From: Cordilura impudica
Lineage: Eukaryota > Arthropoda > Insecta > Diptera > Scathophagidae
NCBI GenBank assembly: GCA_963682025.1
Contig: OY821520.1
Span: 3,258,926-3,322,925, forward strand
DNA: 64,000 nt
Reading direction: 5' to 3'
The position numbers and the translations under genes are program-made. The notes under the pieces are model-generated. The model saw only the letters and a list, made by a program, of their open reading frames with translations. It made no database searches and was not told where the DNA came from. Below, piece by piece: positions 35,094 to 45,482 of the stretch; positions within the stretch are counted from its first letter, which is position 1; each line of letters starts with the position of its first letter.

Positions 35094-37267
35094 TCAAGAC
35101 TTTTCCTTTTCATTATTGGTATCATAATGTTTAGACACCAAATCAGATTTGGTAGATACTAGTATACTATTACAAATGGCTTTATTGCGTAGATTTACAT
35201 CCTCAGTTAGCAGCAATAAATTCTTAACATGTTCTTTAGCTTGTAGACAGCAGTTGATAATGCTGTCATCAGCGGAATTTATTTCTATCAAATGATTACG
35301 TTCTTCCAAAGCAGATTGTGCTAAAAAGAAAAACGAAAGTAAACAGGTGCTTCTTCGGAGCATAACAACATTTCCAAATACCTTGTAAATGATTAGATTT
35401 ATTTTCAAATTTGTTATTTAAAAATTTAATGGCACGAACCGCTAATGTTTTTACACCTTCTTGACAACCAGAACGCATTTTTAAGATATCTAATTCTTGT
35501 AGTACACAATAAGGAATGTACAATATGCTACCTTTGGTGTCTAAAAACAAAATTTCATTTAAAAATATTGGAAATTTGTAGGATTATATAAATTTCAATT
35601 TACCACATAACTTCATTTTGCTTAAATCATCAAGAAAACATAAATCTCTCAATAGAACATTGGTATCGACAATAAAATAGTAATACTCCTTCTGCCATTT
35701 ACTATTATTGTTTAAAGAGCCCTTATATTTTTCAGCCGAAAAACGTAAAAGATTTTCATTAACAGTGTCATAAATATCACCCATGGTTCTTTCATCGCTG
35801 GTATCAAACCTTTTCAAAGGTGGCGTTTCAAATTTACTTGATACGATACAATCAGTACTTGAGATCTGTAAACATATTGTAAGTAAATAAGTCTATTTAA
35901 AAAAAAGGGCAATTCTCACCTCTATCGGTTCTTGTTTTATTGTAGATTGCCAATCCATAGCTTGTACTTCTGAAAATTTTAAAATAAAAATTGTCTGTAG
36001 AAACATCATTATTTAATGGAAATAATGCTGACGACTTTTTAAAAACCCTAAATTATGTTTAATTTAAATTGAATTTGAAATTTTAAAATTTACCATCATT
36101 AATACTGTTGTGGATAGTTTGATATACGGCAGGCAGGCAAGTTGCACTGGTGGATGGTTGTTGTAACTGTAGAGACTGTCGCAATCGTTCCAAACGGGAA
36201 TTAGCTACAACAAATAAATATATTTCAACGATTATATATACATATTTCATTTCGATTAGAATATCTTACCAGATCCTCGTTGATAAGTTGGAACACTTAA
36301 ATTCTTAGGTGTACTATATTGTCCTACATCGTTGCCTTTCTCAGCCCTTAACTGAGAGAGTTCATCCTGAAGGGATGCCGACAAACGTTGAGTGTTATCC
36401 ATAGTCTTTTTGGCAGATTTAAAGGTAATAGTATTGAATAAGTTTGATGACGATATTTGTTCTTTTTCATTAGGTGGATTTTTAAACGTAGAAGAAAATG
36501 GAATTTTACATATTTCTTTAATCTTATTAACAATGCCGGTACGTAAACTATTGAATCTGGACAATTTTGTAACATCATTTTGCTTATTTTCCTGATCAGT
36601 TTCGGCACGCATAGGACAATCGCAGTCATATATTGAGTTGTCGAAATTTCTGTTCGTGGCAGATGATGTTGAAGTATTAAGAGTTTCTGAAAGTCTTGAT
36701 ATTTTAATAGTCTCCTGATTTTGTAGTTTTTCATATTCAGTTTCTGTAGATGGACTACTTGAAGTAGAATGCTTTCTTTTATTCACTTTTCTGGGTGATG
36801 GTAGGTTAATACGGGTTGATAAATTCGATTTGGGGTTACTTTTTGATGCAGAACTGGTAGATGGCAAATCATTGGATTGATTTTTTTGTTCTTCGCTATT
36901 CGAAATAATATTTTCTGTTTTTTCGTCCGAAGTAATAACTTTTGGTTGTGATCGTATTTGATTAACTTTTAAATTATTTTGCAGTCGCTTTAATCGATCT
37001 TGGGCAGGATTTTTACCTCGGAGTTTGGACACTTAATATGCAACAAATAATTATTAAACGAATTTGTAAAAACAAATAATTCATACCTTGTAATTTTGGT
37101 GGTGTTTCTTTTTGCGAAACACTTGTTACTTCTGCTATACAGGAATCTTGCGCTAATGGTATCCATCGTGTTTCACCTGTAGACTTGTTAAATAAATAAA
37201 ATCGTCCAGGTTTACTTCGTGAAGCAACTTTTATCCAGTCCTCATTTTTGGTTCTTCTAGTTTCCAT
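35094..37267 (-). CDS. Swt1: SWT1-type RNA endonuclease (WW + PIN)
   Basis: Seven exons join in frame with GT-AG introns: 37267-37087, 37031-36270, 36204-36094, 35969-35920, 35865-35604, 35540-35382 and 35320-35094. They total 1752 nt, or 583 aa. Exon 1 encodes a WW domain with W11 and W35 (GRFYLFNKSTGETRW). Exon 2 is a long Ser/Lys-rich disordered stretch. Exons 5-7 encode a PIN nuclease domain with the expected acidic residues: D435 in FIVDTNVLL, E472 in VLQELD, D527 in SADDSII and D549 in LLTEDVNLRNKA. Family knowledge: Swt1 is a nuclear endoribonuclease that removes defective mRNPs at the pore and acts with transcription and export factors. The protein ends soon after the PIN domain, whereas the human protein continues, so the C-terminus may be shorter in flies. 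The metal-binding residues are complete, so it should be active. Confidence 0.88.
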
Positions 37268-38789
37268 TTATTCCAAATGTTTCCAAAACGAATATTATAA
37301 AAAAATATATAGCTGCTGTGTTAAAAATTTTTGTTTTGTTTGTGATGTCAATACCATTCGTTGTTTATTTGTATTAACAAACATGAAATGTAAAATGTTT
37401 TGAATTTGGCAGCACTTTTCGTAAGTTCCAGTTAGTCCTTTACCCGCCAGTTAAGGCCGCTAGCGACGATCAAATAAATCCTTCAAACAATCATTATGTG
37501 TGAGTGTCGTGTGTTTGAAGCTTTAAAGGCGACGTACAATTAAAATCGTCAATCACCATTTGTATTTTGATATCGTAGCGTTCGCATCAAATCATGCCGT
37601 CTGATGATAATTTAATGTTATTGTAATTTTAAAAATTTTGATTTAGTAGATAATTATTTAATTAAAAGTATAACTATATAAGTATTATCTGTGGTTTTCT
37701 GGAATAATCGCGTATGTCAATTTTTGTCAGTTTTGAGTTAACGATGCCAAATATAATAATTTTTAACGCTTGTAGCGGGTGGTGTGCTGATTGATGATCG
37801 CTAATGTTCGCTGGGGTGTGATCAGCTGGTATTGTTTTGATTTTTCTAATGAGTGAGAACGAGAAGCAAGAAAATACGAAATAAATAAAAATATAATGAG
37901 AAATTTAAAAATAAAAAATAGTAGAATGACGAGGTAAACAATAACTATAATTTGATATTTTTGCAGTAACGGTCACATTCTAAAATGTATGTTCGCCTGG
38001 TATGGCAGCCGAATAGATGGCATTATTTTGGCCGAAATGAAGGCCAAAAGAGGACAATGACCAGTCCAAGGCCAAGTCTATAGAGGTTATTGACCCCAAA
38101 GAGCCGTTTCCCTAACATTAGGTGTTAAATATATGGGTTATGTAAAAAAAAAAAAAAAATGGGAAAACTGTTTCGATGAGATAGGATGGGTTAGAATGTT
38201 TGTGTTTGACAATGTGCAAAACAATGATGCAAGGGCAAAGTTGTAAAGGTTATTAACCCCTAAGAACAGTTGGCCTAAACGTTATGTGTAGATTGGGGGA
38301 TAGGTGTGTTAAAATAGGAAGGATGGTGCGAGGGGATATGCAATTCCGAAGATGGAGTAATACAGAAAGAAATTCATAAATATTGGAAAAAGAAAGAGGG
38401 CGGAGTTAGTTTTTGGAAGTTTGGGAAAGTGGCAAAGGCTTGACGACAAAATCAAAACATAGGCAGCAAGATTGTTGTCGTGACTAGCGTGCCGTACAGT
38501 TGTTTTGCGGCTAGTGTAAATTAGTGTTTTTGTGCGTGTTTTAAGCGTATGCCGCCGCCAGCCAAACCAGCCTTATAAAGTAAAAAAATAAGTCTGTAAC
38601 AAGGACAGAGGGGGAAGACTCACCAGATTCAGGAGGAATCTTGTTAAGCCGTTTTTAGAGGACTACAGTCTCAAGAAGAGTTTGTTCGCCTGTGATCTGG
38701 TAGACTGTAGTCCCCCATTTTCTTTGTATGGTCAGCTGCTGAATTGGAGGTGGATAAGTGACTACCAACGGTTACGGTTGCTGAAAGGG
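37268..38789. other. Spacer with GC-richer repeated sequence
   Basis: Two related direct segments lie at about 38045-38130 and 38195-38290, sharing AGGTTATT-ACCCC and a downstream G-rich tail. Around 38660-38712, GACTACAGTCT and AGACTGTAGTC form an 11-bp inverted repeat. The region looks like non-coding parts of a retroelement but was not assigned. Confidence 0.3.
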
Positions 38790-38927
38790 ACAATTTCATA
38801 TATATCCTGTGTGCTTCCATCAACAATTTCATGCATATCCTGTGTGCTTCCATCAACAATTTCATATATATCCTGTGTGCTTCCATCAACAATTTCATAT
38901 ATATCCTGTGTGTTTCCATCAACAATT
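38790..38927. repeat. 33-bp minisatellite, about 4.2 copies
   Basis: Each unit contains ACAATTTCATATATATCCTG followed by TGTGCTTCCATCA. Because 33 is divisible by 3 and no stop is formed, both strands are open across it. One translation repeats TISYISCVLPS. Unit differences are few (GCATATCC in unit 2, GTTTCC in unit 4). Confidence 0.95.
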
Positions 38928-39429
38928 CTGTATAAATAACCTGGTAAACTGAGGTGTCAGGAGAAACAGTGAAAGCAATACGTTGGTGAGTCCTTTCCAA
39001 TTTATAAATGTATAATAAAGGTTTCTGGAAGGAAACATTTATGTGTGATCGCGGTTTGAAATAAAAAAAAAAAAAAAAAAAGTGAAGATAGCAGTTTGTC
39101 GGATAATTAATTTTACTTCAATATGTAATAAAAAAAAAAGAAAAAAAAGAAGAAGAAATATATAACGCAATAGTCCAATGAGTTTAAAAGGAAAGTGAAA
39201 ATAATTGGAAAGTTTTGAATTTGCCAAAATTTATATAAAAAAAAAATTTTGTTTGAAATATATAAAATTTAAAATTAAAGGTTAGGGAGACTTAGTATAG
39301 TGTCTAGTATTAAGTGTAGTGATAAGTTTCTTTGGTGTAATCCCTAAAATAGTGCGAAGGTCTTTGTTTTTTTTTTGCTGTGATATCGTTCGGGTAATTT
39401 GAAAGCCCAAAAGAAAAAAAGTGCGTATT
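38928..39429. other. Spacer upstream of the candidate promoter
   Basis: It holds A runs at 39060-39080 and 39128-39153. AATAAAGG at 39014 could be a poly(A) signal for something upstream. No gene was recognised. Confidence 0.3.
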
Positions 39430-39502
39430 AGAGAGCTCTCTCATAGGTCGATCGCGGCGTATAGAGTATAAATGACCAAAGAGGGTCAATAAGGAGTCAG
39501 TC
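39430..39502 (+). promoter_or_regulatory. Candidate core promoter: GAGA, TATA, initiator
   Basis: GAGAGCTCTCTC (39431-39442) is a GAGA-factor-type site. TATAAAT lies at 39467-39473, and TCAGTC at 39497-39502 matches the insect initiator, with its A (39499) 32 nt from the TATA start. This spacing is canonical for Drosophila-type promoters. LTR retrotransposons use the same arrangement. Confidence 0.45.
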
Positions 39503-40170
39503 GTGTATTTATGGGAATTAGGTTTTTGGAAATTTTTTTTTTGTGTTAGTGAGTAATTTTTTTGCTTTTATATATTTAGTTATTATTATTCCGTTGGATT
39601 GTATTAAGTTTTTTTTTTGCATATTATTAAAAGAAATTTTTGTTTCACGATTAATAATTGAAGTATTCTCCAATATAAGTATCAAATTGTGAATATTATA
39701 AACCGTTTTTTCTGTTACTATGTTTTCGTTTGGTTGACATTAATAAGACGATGTCTGGTTAAATTTGTTAAATGTGTGTGTTAACGTAAGTATGTAGGTG
39801 ACCAGTGAATCGATTGATTGTGGGGTAATTGTTAAAATTTTACAGGACGATTACCAGGTAGGGAGGGCAGCTAGGGGGACTAACACCATCTTGTGTCCTC
39901 ATAGTCTGGATCTACGTTCCGTTTATTGTACAATTTTGTCCGTCCGTTTGTGATAAAATTTATTTTTTTTTGTTTGATTTTCCTTTATGTAAGAATGTTA
40001 TATTTTTTTTGAGTACTAGCTTGTGGATAATTTTTTTTATTTAGTTTTTGTTGTTTTGTAAATTTTATTGTTCGCCCTCGAGCGGAAGTGACGGGTCGAT
40101 CCCCCCTTGGCATCGTGAGCTAGTCGGCCAAATCGTCACGTCCGGTATATCCACCGAAGGGTTTTGCAAC
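39499..40170 (+). other. Candidate spliced transcript or retroelement leader
   Basis: Starting at the initiator, a donor GTAAGT (39786) and acceptor ATTTTACAG (ending 39845) would remove 60 nt, the standard fly intron size. The next exon begins GACGATTACCAGGTAGGGAG and is GC-richer. A second GC-rich block lies at 40076-40170. No substantial frame was seen. It could be a non-coding RNA or the 5' region of an LTR or non-LTR retroelement. Confidence 0.3.
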
Positions 40171-40925
40171 ACGCTCTTTACATGTGTTTAATTAAAAAAA
40201 AAAAATATTGACCATTTCTGAGTTTTTTATTTAAATAACGACGTAACTTAAATGTTTATTAAATTTGCAGCACTAACGACGTATGTCAGCCTACATTTGA
40301 TCGCTGACAAATTATTTTCTCAGAAAACGAGACATGGTGACATAGGTTGTTATTAATGAAAAAATGCAAAATAATTTTGGATTATTTTTCAGTTTATAAC
40401 CACTTATAAAAACTTTTGTGTTTATTTCTGGTATTTTTTGTCACTATTATTCTTGATACGTTGTTATATTCTCATCCCAAGTCCAGTTAACTTTTTGTTG
40501 ACGAACAAAAAAATCCATTTTTCAAGCAACAATAACTTCTGTCTACATGGGTGGTTGCATTTTTAGTTTTCTTTTTTAAAGAATACGACGTTTGTCGACA
40601 TAAGTTTTGTCTGCACATACTTTAAGAGTTATTTATATATTGTTTTTTCGTCCTTCTCTAGGATCTATTCCTCTGAAGATTTTTGACTCAAAATTTTATA
40701 TAAAGTATTTATTGCCCATATCTACAGGACTGTTAAATAAAAAGCTCTAAAAACTTTATATCGAGCCCATAATTTCAAATATAACGTTTTTTGGCTCTCC
40801 TGAACATTTTGTTTTATGACATACGCGGTTATTCTAGAAAACCATAGTTACAAGGATAAGTGGACGAACACATAAACACATTAAAGACAAAGATTTCATC
40901 TGAAATTGGAACTGTACATTAACAT
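40171..40925. other. AT-rich spacer
   Basis: No gene or repeat end was recognised. Confidence 0.35.
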
Positions 40926-41399
40926 CTAACTTACCTTCCTTCTATATATGGATGCAGGAAAAATAGCTCTTTGAAGTCGCTACAATTAGCCCAAAATAAG
41001 GCATTAAAATTTGTTTGCAATTCACCATTACGAAACTCTACCTTGGACCTGCTTAAAATTCATGCCAAGAGTATACTTCCTATACAAGGTCTATACAAAC
41101 AAAAAGTTCTGTTGTATGTTTTTAAAGCTATTAGAGAGAATGGTCAATGCTCTATCCAATTTTCTCAAAGCGTTGTTCAAACATGAAGAAATACTAGACA
41201 GGCATTCAATTTAAGTTCTGTAAGATGCCGACTGGATTTGACTAAACAATGTATTATTTTGCTGGACCACATGAATATAACCAATTGCCAGTTAATTTAC
41301 GGTAGATTCGTGTTCTTTCTTCATTTAAGGACTATATTAAAAAGTATTTACTAGAAAATATAGAAACGCTTCTAATATAGAGTCTAAATTTTGAATATA

Positions 41400-41444
<45 letters not shown>

Positions 41445-41640
41445 AATAAATCAACGTTTATGTTAAACCTCTTTTATAACTAGTTAAAAGTTAGGAATTT
41501 ATTTATTTATAATATATAATAAGAAGTTGCCTACTAATAGCCTCTTCAAAGCCTTTAAGGCGCTGGGGCAGAAAATTTAAATTGTTGTGAAATATTAATG
41601 AATAAATAAATATATAAAAAAAAAATAATTAAATTTATAT
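40926..41640 (+). pseudogene. LINE reverse-transcriptase 3'-end relic
   Basis: The plus-strand frame at 40971-41186 reads SLQLAQNKALKFVCNSPLRN. This matches the LQxLQNKALRxxL motif found C-terminal to the reverse-transcriptase core in many arthropod non-LTR elements. It is preceded by a broken LPSFYIW-like segment and followed by a 3' UTR containing a TA microsatellite and an AATAAATAAATA tail at about 41600-41620. Only the last part of the element remains. Confidence 0.6.
41399..41441. repeat. (TA)n microsatellite
   Basis: About twenty TA units lie inside the LINE 3' UTR. Confidence 0.95.
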
Positions 41641-42333
41641 GTTTTTTTTTGTATAAATTTGATCTAAACTTTAAAATAATAAATTTTGATCATTTCTCAC
41701 TAATTCATTATAATTTATAATAAAAATTTTATTATAAAACAATTAATAATTAAATATGTATACATATGTACATATTATATTAATATTAATTTTTACGTAA
41801 AATTTAACAATAAGTATAGTTTTATCAAGAAATCAAAAAAATATTCCGCACATGTTTCTTTTATCAACAAGAAAAATCCAAAGCAAATGAGGTTTGATTG
41901 TCAAACAAGTTCGGCAACGATCAAATAGTCACCCGTCAAATAAAATATCAAAAATTTTTAATTTTGTGATTGATGGTTATATTTTATCGTCGCCAGCGGC
42001 CTTTAAGCGGGAAATACAAAATGCATGACAAGCATTACAGTGGTATTAGTGAAAATGTGTTTGTGTGTGTCAACCCGATGATGATTGAAGCAAAATCAAA
42101 AATTTTAGATTTTTGCTCGCTTGACGTGCGATTTTGATGTGTGTATATCGTTGATCGTCCAGAATGGTCTCATTTTTCGAAGCCAATGGATGTAAAAATG
42201 TCGGTAGAAAAGAAAAACGTGTTAGAATTGATAGAAGGCATGGTGTTTACAGCACAAAATCAAATACCAAATGAATGATTGAAGAGCTATGCAGTATCGT
42301 GTAAGAGAAAAGCTTCATGCACACATAGCGGGG
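41641..42333. other. AT-rich spacer
   Basis: It contains the right GGCCGCT-type end at about 41980-42002. A related sequence around 42105-42160 (GACGTGCGATTTTGATG, GTTGATCGTCC) may be another eroded copy of that family. Confidence 0.35.
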
Positions 42334-42803
42334 GTCACACAAGGCAATTTTTATTGCGCTTTTTGGCAATTCTCTTTTGAAATTGCTTTATGTCCACACA
42401 CGACAATTTCTTCGGCAATTTTACTGTTTTGTTTTGTTTTTATTTTCTTATAATTTGACATTTGTGCTCTAGTCGTAAAGAACAATAATAAAATTAAATA
42501 CATACATAAATTAATTTAATTGGTTTTGTTGAAAAATGATTATTAATTTTTCAAATAAGTCCCGATTCCATTTAAAGGCCATTTTAATAAAGTAAACAAT
42601 AATTACGAATTATTCACACCAAGAAGCGAAACACCGAATGAAAAGAAATGTCAAATATTCAACAAAAAAAAAAAAAAGCGAATGAGAGAATTGCTTGAAA
42701 TAGCCGAGAACCGGCAATTATTTTTCCCTTTTTATTCCCCTCACCGCAAACATCTTCAAACTCAAGAATTGCGCAACAAAAATTGCCTTGTGTGAACTCG
42801 GAC
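42334..42803. mobile_element. MITE of the CACACAAGGCAATTTTT family, copy A
   Basis: GTCACACAAGGCAATTTTTA at the left is mirrored by AAAATTGCCTTGTGTGAAC at the right (inverted repeat of about 27 bp, TTGCGC on the inner side). It is 470 bp with no coding potential. Confidence 0.8.
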
Positions 42804-42866
42804 ATACTGGCCTTTACATAGGCCACTGGTAGTTTAAAAAACTCAAACACTCACAATTTTTTACTA

Positions 42867-43190
42867 AGTCTACGTTTACACAAGGCAATTTTTGTTGCGC
42901 AACTGTTTTCAATTCTCTTTCAAAGTTGCCTTAATGTTCATACACAGAAATTTATTGCCGCAACTTTTCGTTTTCTTTTGCTTTCAAATTCTTACATTTT
43001 TGACAGTTCACTTAAATAGTTTGTGTAATACACAAGGCAATTTTGTTGCGCAAATTTGGTACGGTTGTGCCATTCGTAATTATAAACACGAAGTTAGCTG
43101 CAGGTTATTATTTGACATTTCTTTTCAATCTTTGCTTCGCTGTGAAAGATTATTATTATTTCATTTATTATTTTTTTGTGTGTAAACGCG
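42867..43190. mobile_element. Two half copies of the same MITE, head to head
   Basis: 42867-43025 equals the left half of the family (AGTCTACGTTTACACAAGGC, then CAATTCTCTTTCAAAGTTGC). 43028-43190 starts again with TACACAAGGCAATTTTGTTG but continues as the reverse complement of the other half (compare 45800-45910). The two halves are thus joined in abnormal order. Confidence 0.7.
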
Positions 43191-43214
43191 CAGGGGGGTA
43201 AATTTCTATATTTC

Positions 43215-43294
43215 TATTTCACAATACAATCACAAAAACAGCGTAACATGTAACGCGCAAGACAACATCGGTGTGACATATGATTGTATTGGTG
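43215..43294 (-). repeat. Array-flanking repeat, copy 2
   Basis: Reverse complement of 20083-20162 with about 12 differences. It lies 25 bp from low-complexity array 5. Confidence 0.7.
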
Positions 43295-43319
43295 AAAAAA
43301 TTATGATGTGTAGTAACCT

Positions 43320-43636
43320 GTTTGAAAATGAAAAATAAAAAATAAAAAAATGAAAATAAAAATGAAAAACAAAAAATGAAAAATAAAAAATGAAAAATAA
43401 AAATGAAATATGAAAAATGGAAACCGAAAAATGAAAAATAAAAAATGAAAAATTAAAAATGAAGAATTAAAAATAAAAAATAAAAAGGCAAAGAGAAAAA
43501 TAAACAATGAAAAATTAAAAATAAAAAATTAAAAGTAAAAAAATAAACTAAAAAACGAAAAATTAAAATAAAAAATTAAAAGTGAAAATTGAAAAATTAA
43601 AAACGAAAAATGGAAAATAAAAAAAGAAAAATTTCC
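43320..43636 (-). repeat. Low-complexity array 5, A-rich on plus
   Basis: GAAAAATAAAAAAT / GAAAAATTAAAAAT units. Its reverse complement is the same TTTTTCATTTTTTA mix as arrays 1-3. Confidence 0.9.
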
Positions 43637-44151
43637 TTGTTTGAACCGGGAGTAACGATTAATGTTTCCCTGTTAAAAATTTAATACATAATTTAGCTTG
43701 TTAAATGTATTATTATGATATATTTCTTGAAATGCATATATAAAAACGCAGGTTTATTAATTATAGAACATAAATATTATTAATATATTACTAAAATGTG
43801 GGTATATTATGAACTCGGTAACTCTATTTTGTAAACAAAGAGTGAATATGGATGCCAATAAATAATAACGATTTAAAGTTCAAAGTCTACGAAAGAAAAA
43901 ATTATTGAAGAACTTTTGGTTAACAAAAAATTCATAGTCATAATAATAAACTTGGCAGCACTTTTATTGTTGCGATTATTCCCATTTCGTTTTTCAACAC
44001 TAAAACTCATTTTACTTCATCCACCGACAATAGTAAATTGTCGGAATTGTTTCTTATCCATATCAACCGGTGTTGTTGCGCGGCTGAAATTCTAATCTTT
44101 TTTATAATTTAATATTTTTTTTTGTTATTTATTATAAAGACTGTGTTGATA
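43637..44151. other. 5' flank of scully
   Basis: The sequence just upstream of the first exon (44030-44151) should carry the transcription start. No clear TATA box was seen. Confidence 0.4.
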
Positions 44152-45103
44152 ATGATAAAGGTCAGTGCGTTTGTTATTTAAGTTGATAAATACTGAGCTT
44201 AAAAAGAGTTCTTTGTTTCAGTCGAAGGACAAGTACAAAGTCCACTATTGAACATTCACATTTATTCCGACAGCAAAGTGTTCTATCATCTGATATTACA
44301 CAATCACATGGTTTTAATCTTTTATCTTAAATTTTTATTTATAGAACGCTGTATCTCTTGTTACTGGTGGCGCTTCTGGTTTGGGTCGTGCCACAGTTGA
44401 ACGTTTGGCCAAACAAGGCGCCCGTGTTGTTTTAGCTGATTTGGGTACCTCCAAGGGTCAAGAAGTAGCTAAGGAGTTGGGTGAGAATGTTGTATTTGTT
44501 CCTGTTGATGTAACATCTGAAAAAGATGTTACTGCAGCTGTTCAAACTGCTAAGGATAAATTTGGGCGTTTGGATTTGACTGTTAACTGTGCTGGTACAG
44601 CTACAGCTATTCGCACTTATAACTTCAATAAGAATGCTGCACACAAGTTGGATGATTTTGCTCGTGTCGTTATGGTAAACACTGTTGGTACTTTCAACGT
44701 TATTCGCCTTTCAGCTGGTTTAATGGGTGCCAACGAGCCCAATCAAGATGGCCAACGTGGTGTTATTGTTAATACTGCATCCGTTGCTGCATATGATGGC
44801 CAAATTGGTCAAGCTGCGTATGCTGCTTCTAAAGCTGGTGTTGTTGGTATGACTTTACCTATTGCTCGTGATTTGAGTACTCAAGGCATTCGTGTATGCA
44901 CTATTGCTCCTGGTCTCTTCAACACACCTATGTTGGCAGCTCTGCCCGAAAAGGTTCGCACTTTCCTGGCCAAGTCCATTCCATTTCCCCAACGTTTGGG
45001 TGAACCATCGGAATATGCTCACTTAGTGCAGGCCATCTTTGAGAATCCCCTGTTGAACGGTGAAACAATTCGTATTGATGGTGCCCTTCGCATGCAACCT
45101 TAA
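44152..45103 (+). CDS. scu: 3-hydroxyacyl-CoA dehydrogenase type 2 (scully)
   Basis: Exon 1 encodes only MIK (44152-44160), followed by a 184-nt intron with GTCAGT donor and TTTATAG acceptor. Exon 2 (44345-45103) gives a 255-aa protein, the same length as Drosophila scully and close to human HSD17B10 (261 aa). It is a classical short-chain dehydrogenase: NAD-binding TGGASGLG at 10-17, NCAG at 84-87, catalytic Ser149 in NTASV, and Tyr162/Lys166 in YAASK. Family knowledge: the mitochondrial matrix enzyme oxidises 3-hydroxyacyl-CoA in branched-chain amino acid and fatty acid breakdown, acts on steroids, and is a non-catalytic subunit of metazoan mitochondrial RNase P with the tRNA methyltransferase TRMT10C. 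The protein starts almost directly with the Rossmann fold, as in flies. Downstream is AATAAA at 45260. The gene is intact. Confidence 0.97.
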
Positions 45104-45482
45104 AAAGATTATTTTATTTATATATATAAAAAAAATTCGTTGATCAAATGGGATTTTGCATTTATAATATTTGAAAATTTTCTTTGCGTGTTACCAGTTA
45201 AGTAAAAAGAAAATTAAATTGAAACGTAATTGCCAAACAATATAAGAAATTAAGGATTTAATAAACACCTCTTGTTTTATCACGGGAAAAAAGTTACAAT
45301 ATAAGTATAAAAAATATTTCTATGTTATCAGCTAAATTATTTATTTTCGAAACCAGTCTATATGTTGAAAGTGTTTATTGGTAGAGCTTCTTACTAAAGA
45401 AATTTCACAAAGTTTTTAAGCGAGGAGGGAAATTATCTAATTTGTTGTTAAACTATACTTTAACCAGAAAGCAATAAATTAA
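45104..45482 (+). terminator. scully 3' flank with poly(A) signal
   Basis: AATAAA at 45260-45265, about 157 nt after the stop, followed by a T-rich stretch, is the likely cleavage signal. The remainder up to the MITE is featureless. Confidence 0.6.

Larger units (their letters stand above)
37455..42002. mobile_element. Possible large element with TTAA-GGCCGCT ends
   Basis: The left GGCCGCTAGCGACGATCAAA (from 37455, after TTAA) and right TTTATCGTCGCCAGCGGCC (to 42001, before TTTAA) form inverted ends matching at about 20 of 22 positions. Between them are a minisatellite, a promoter-like region and a LINE relic but no transposase, so they may instead be two separate MITE ends. A third similar end, TTAAAGGCGACG, lies at about 37523. 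Confidence 0.3.

Noticed and set aside
37455..42002. LTR retrotransposon between 37.4 and 42 kb
   Set aside because: I could not find two matching long direct repeats or any gag/pol frame. Only promoter-like and GC-rich cues are present.
43301..43507. Phe/Ile-rich frames such as the one across array 5 (also at 19679-19885)
   Set aside because: They are direct translations of the TTTTTCA/TTTTTTA arrays.
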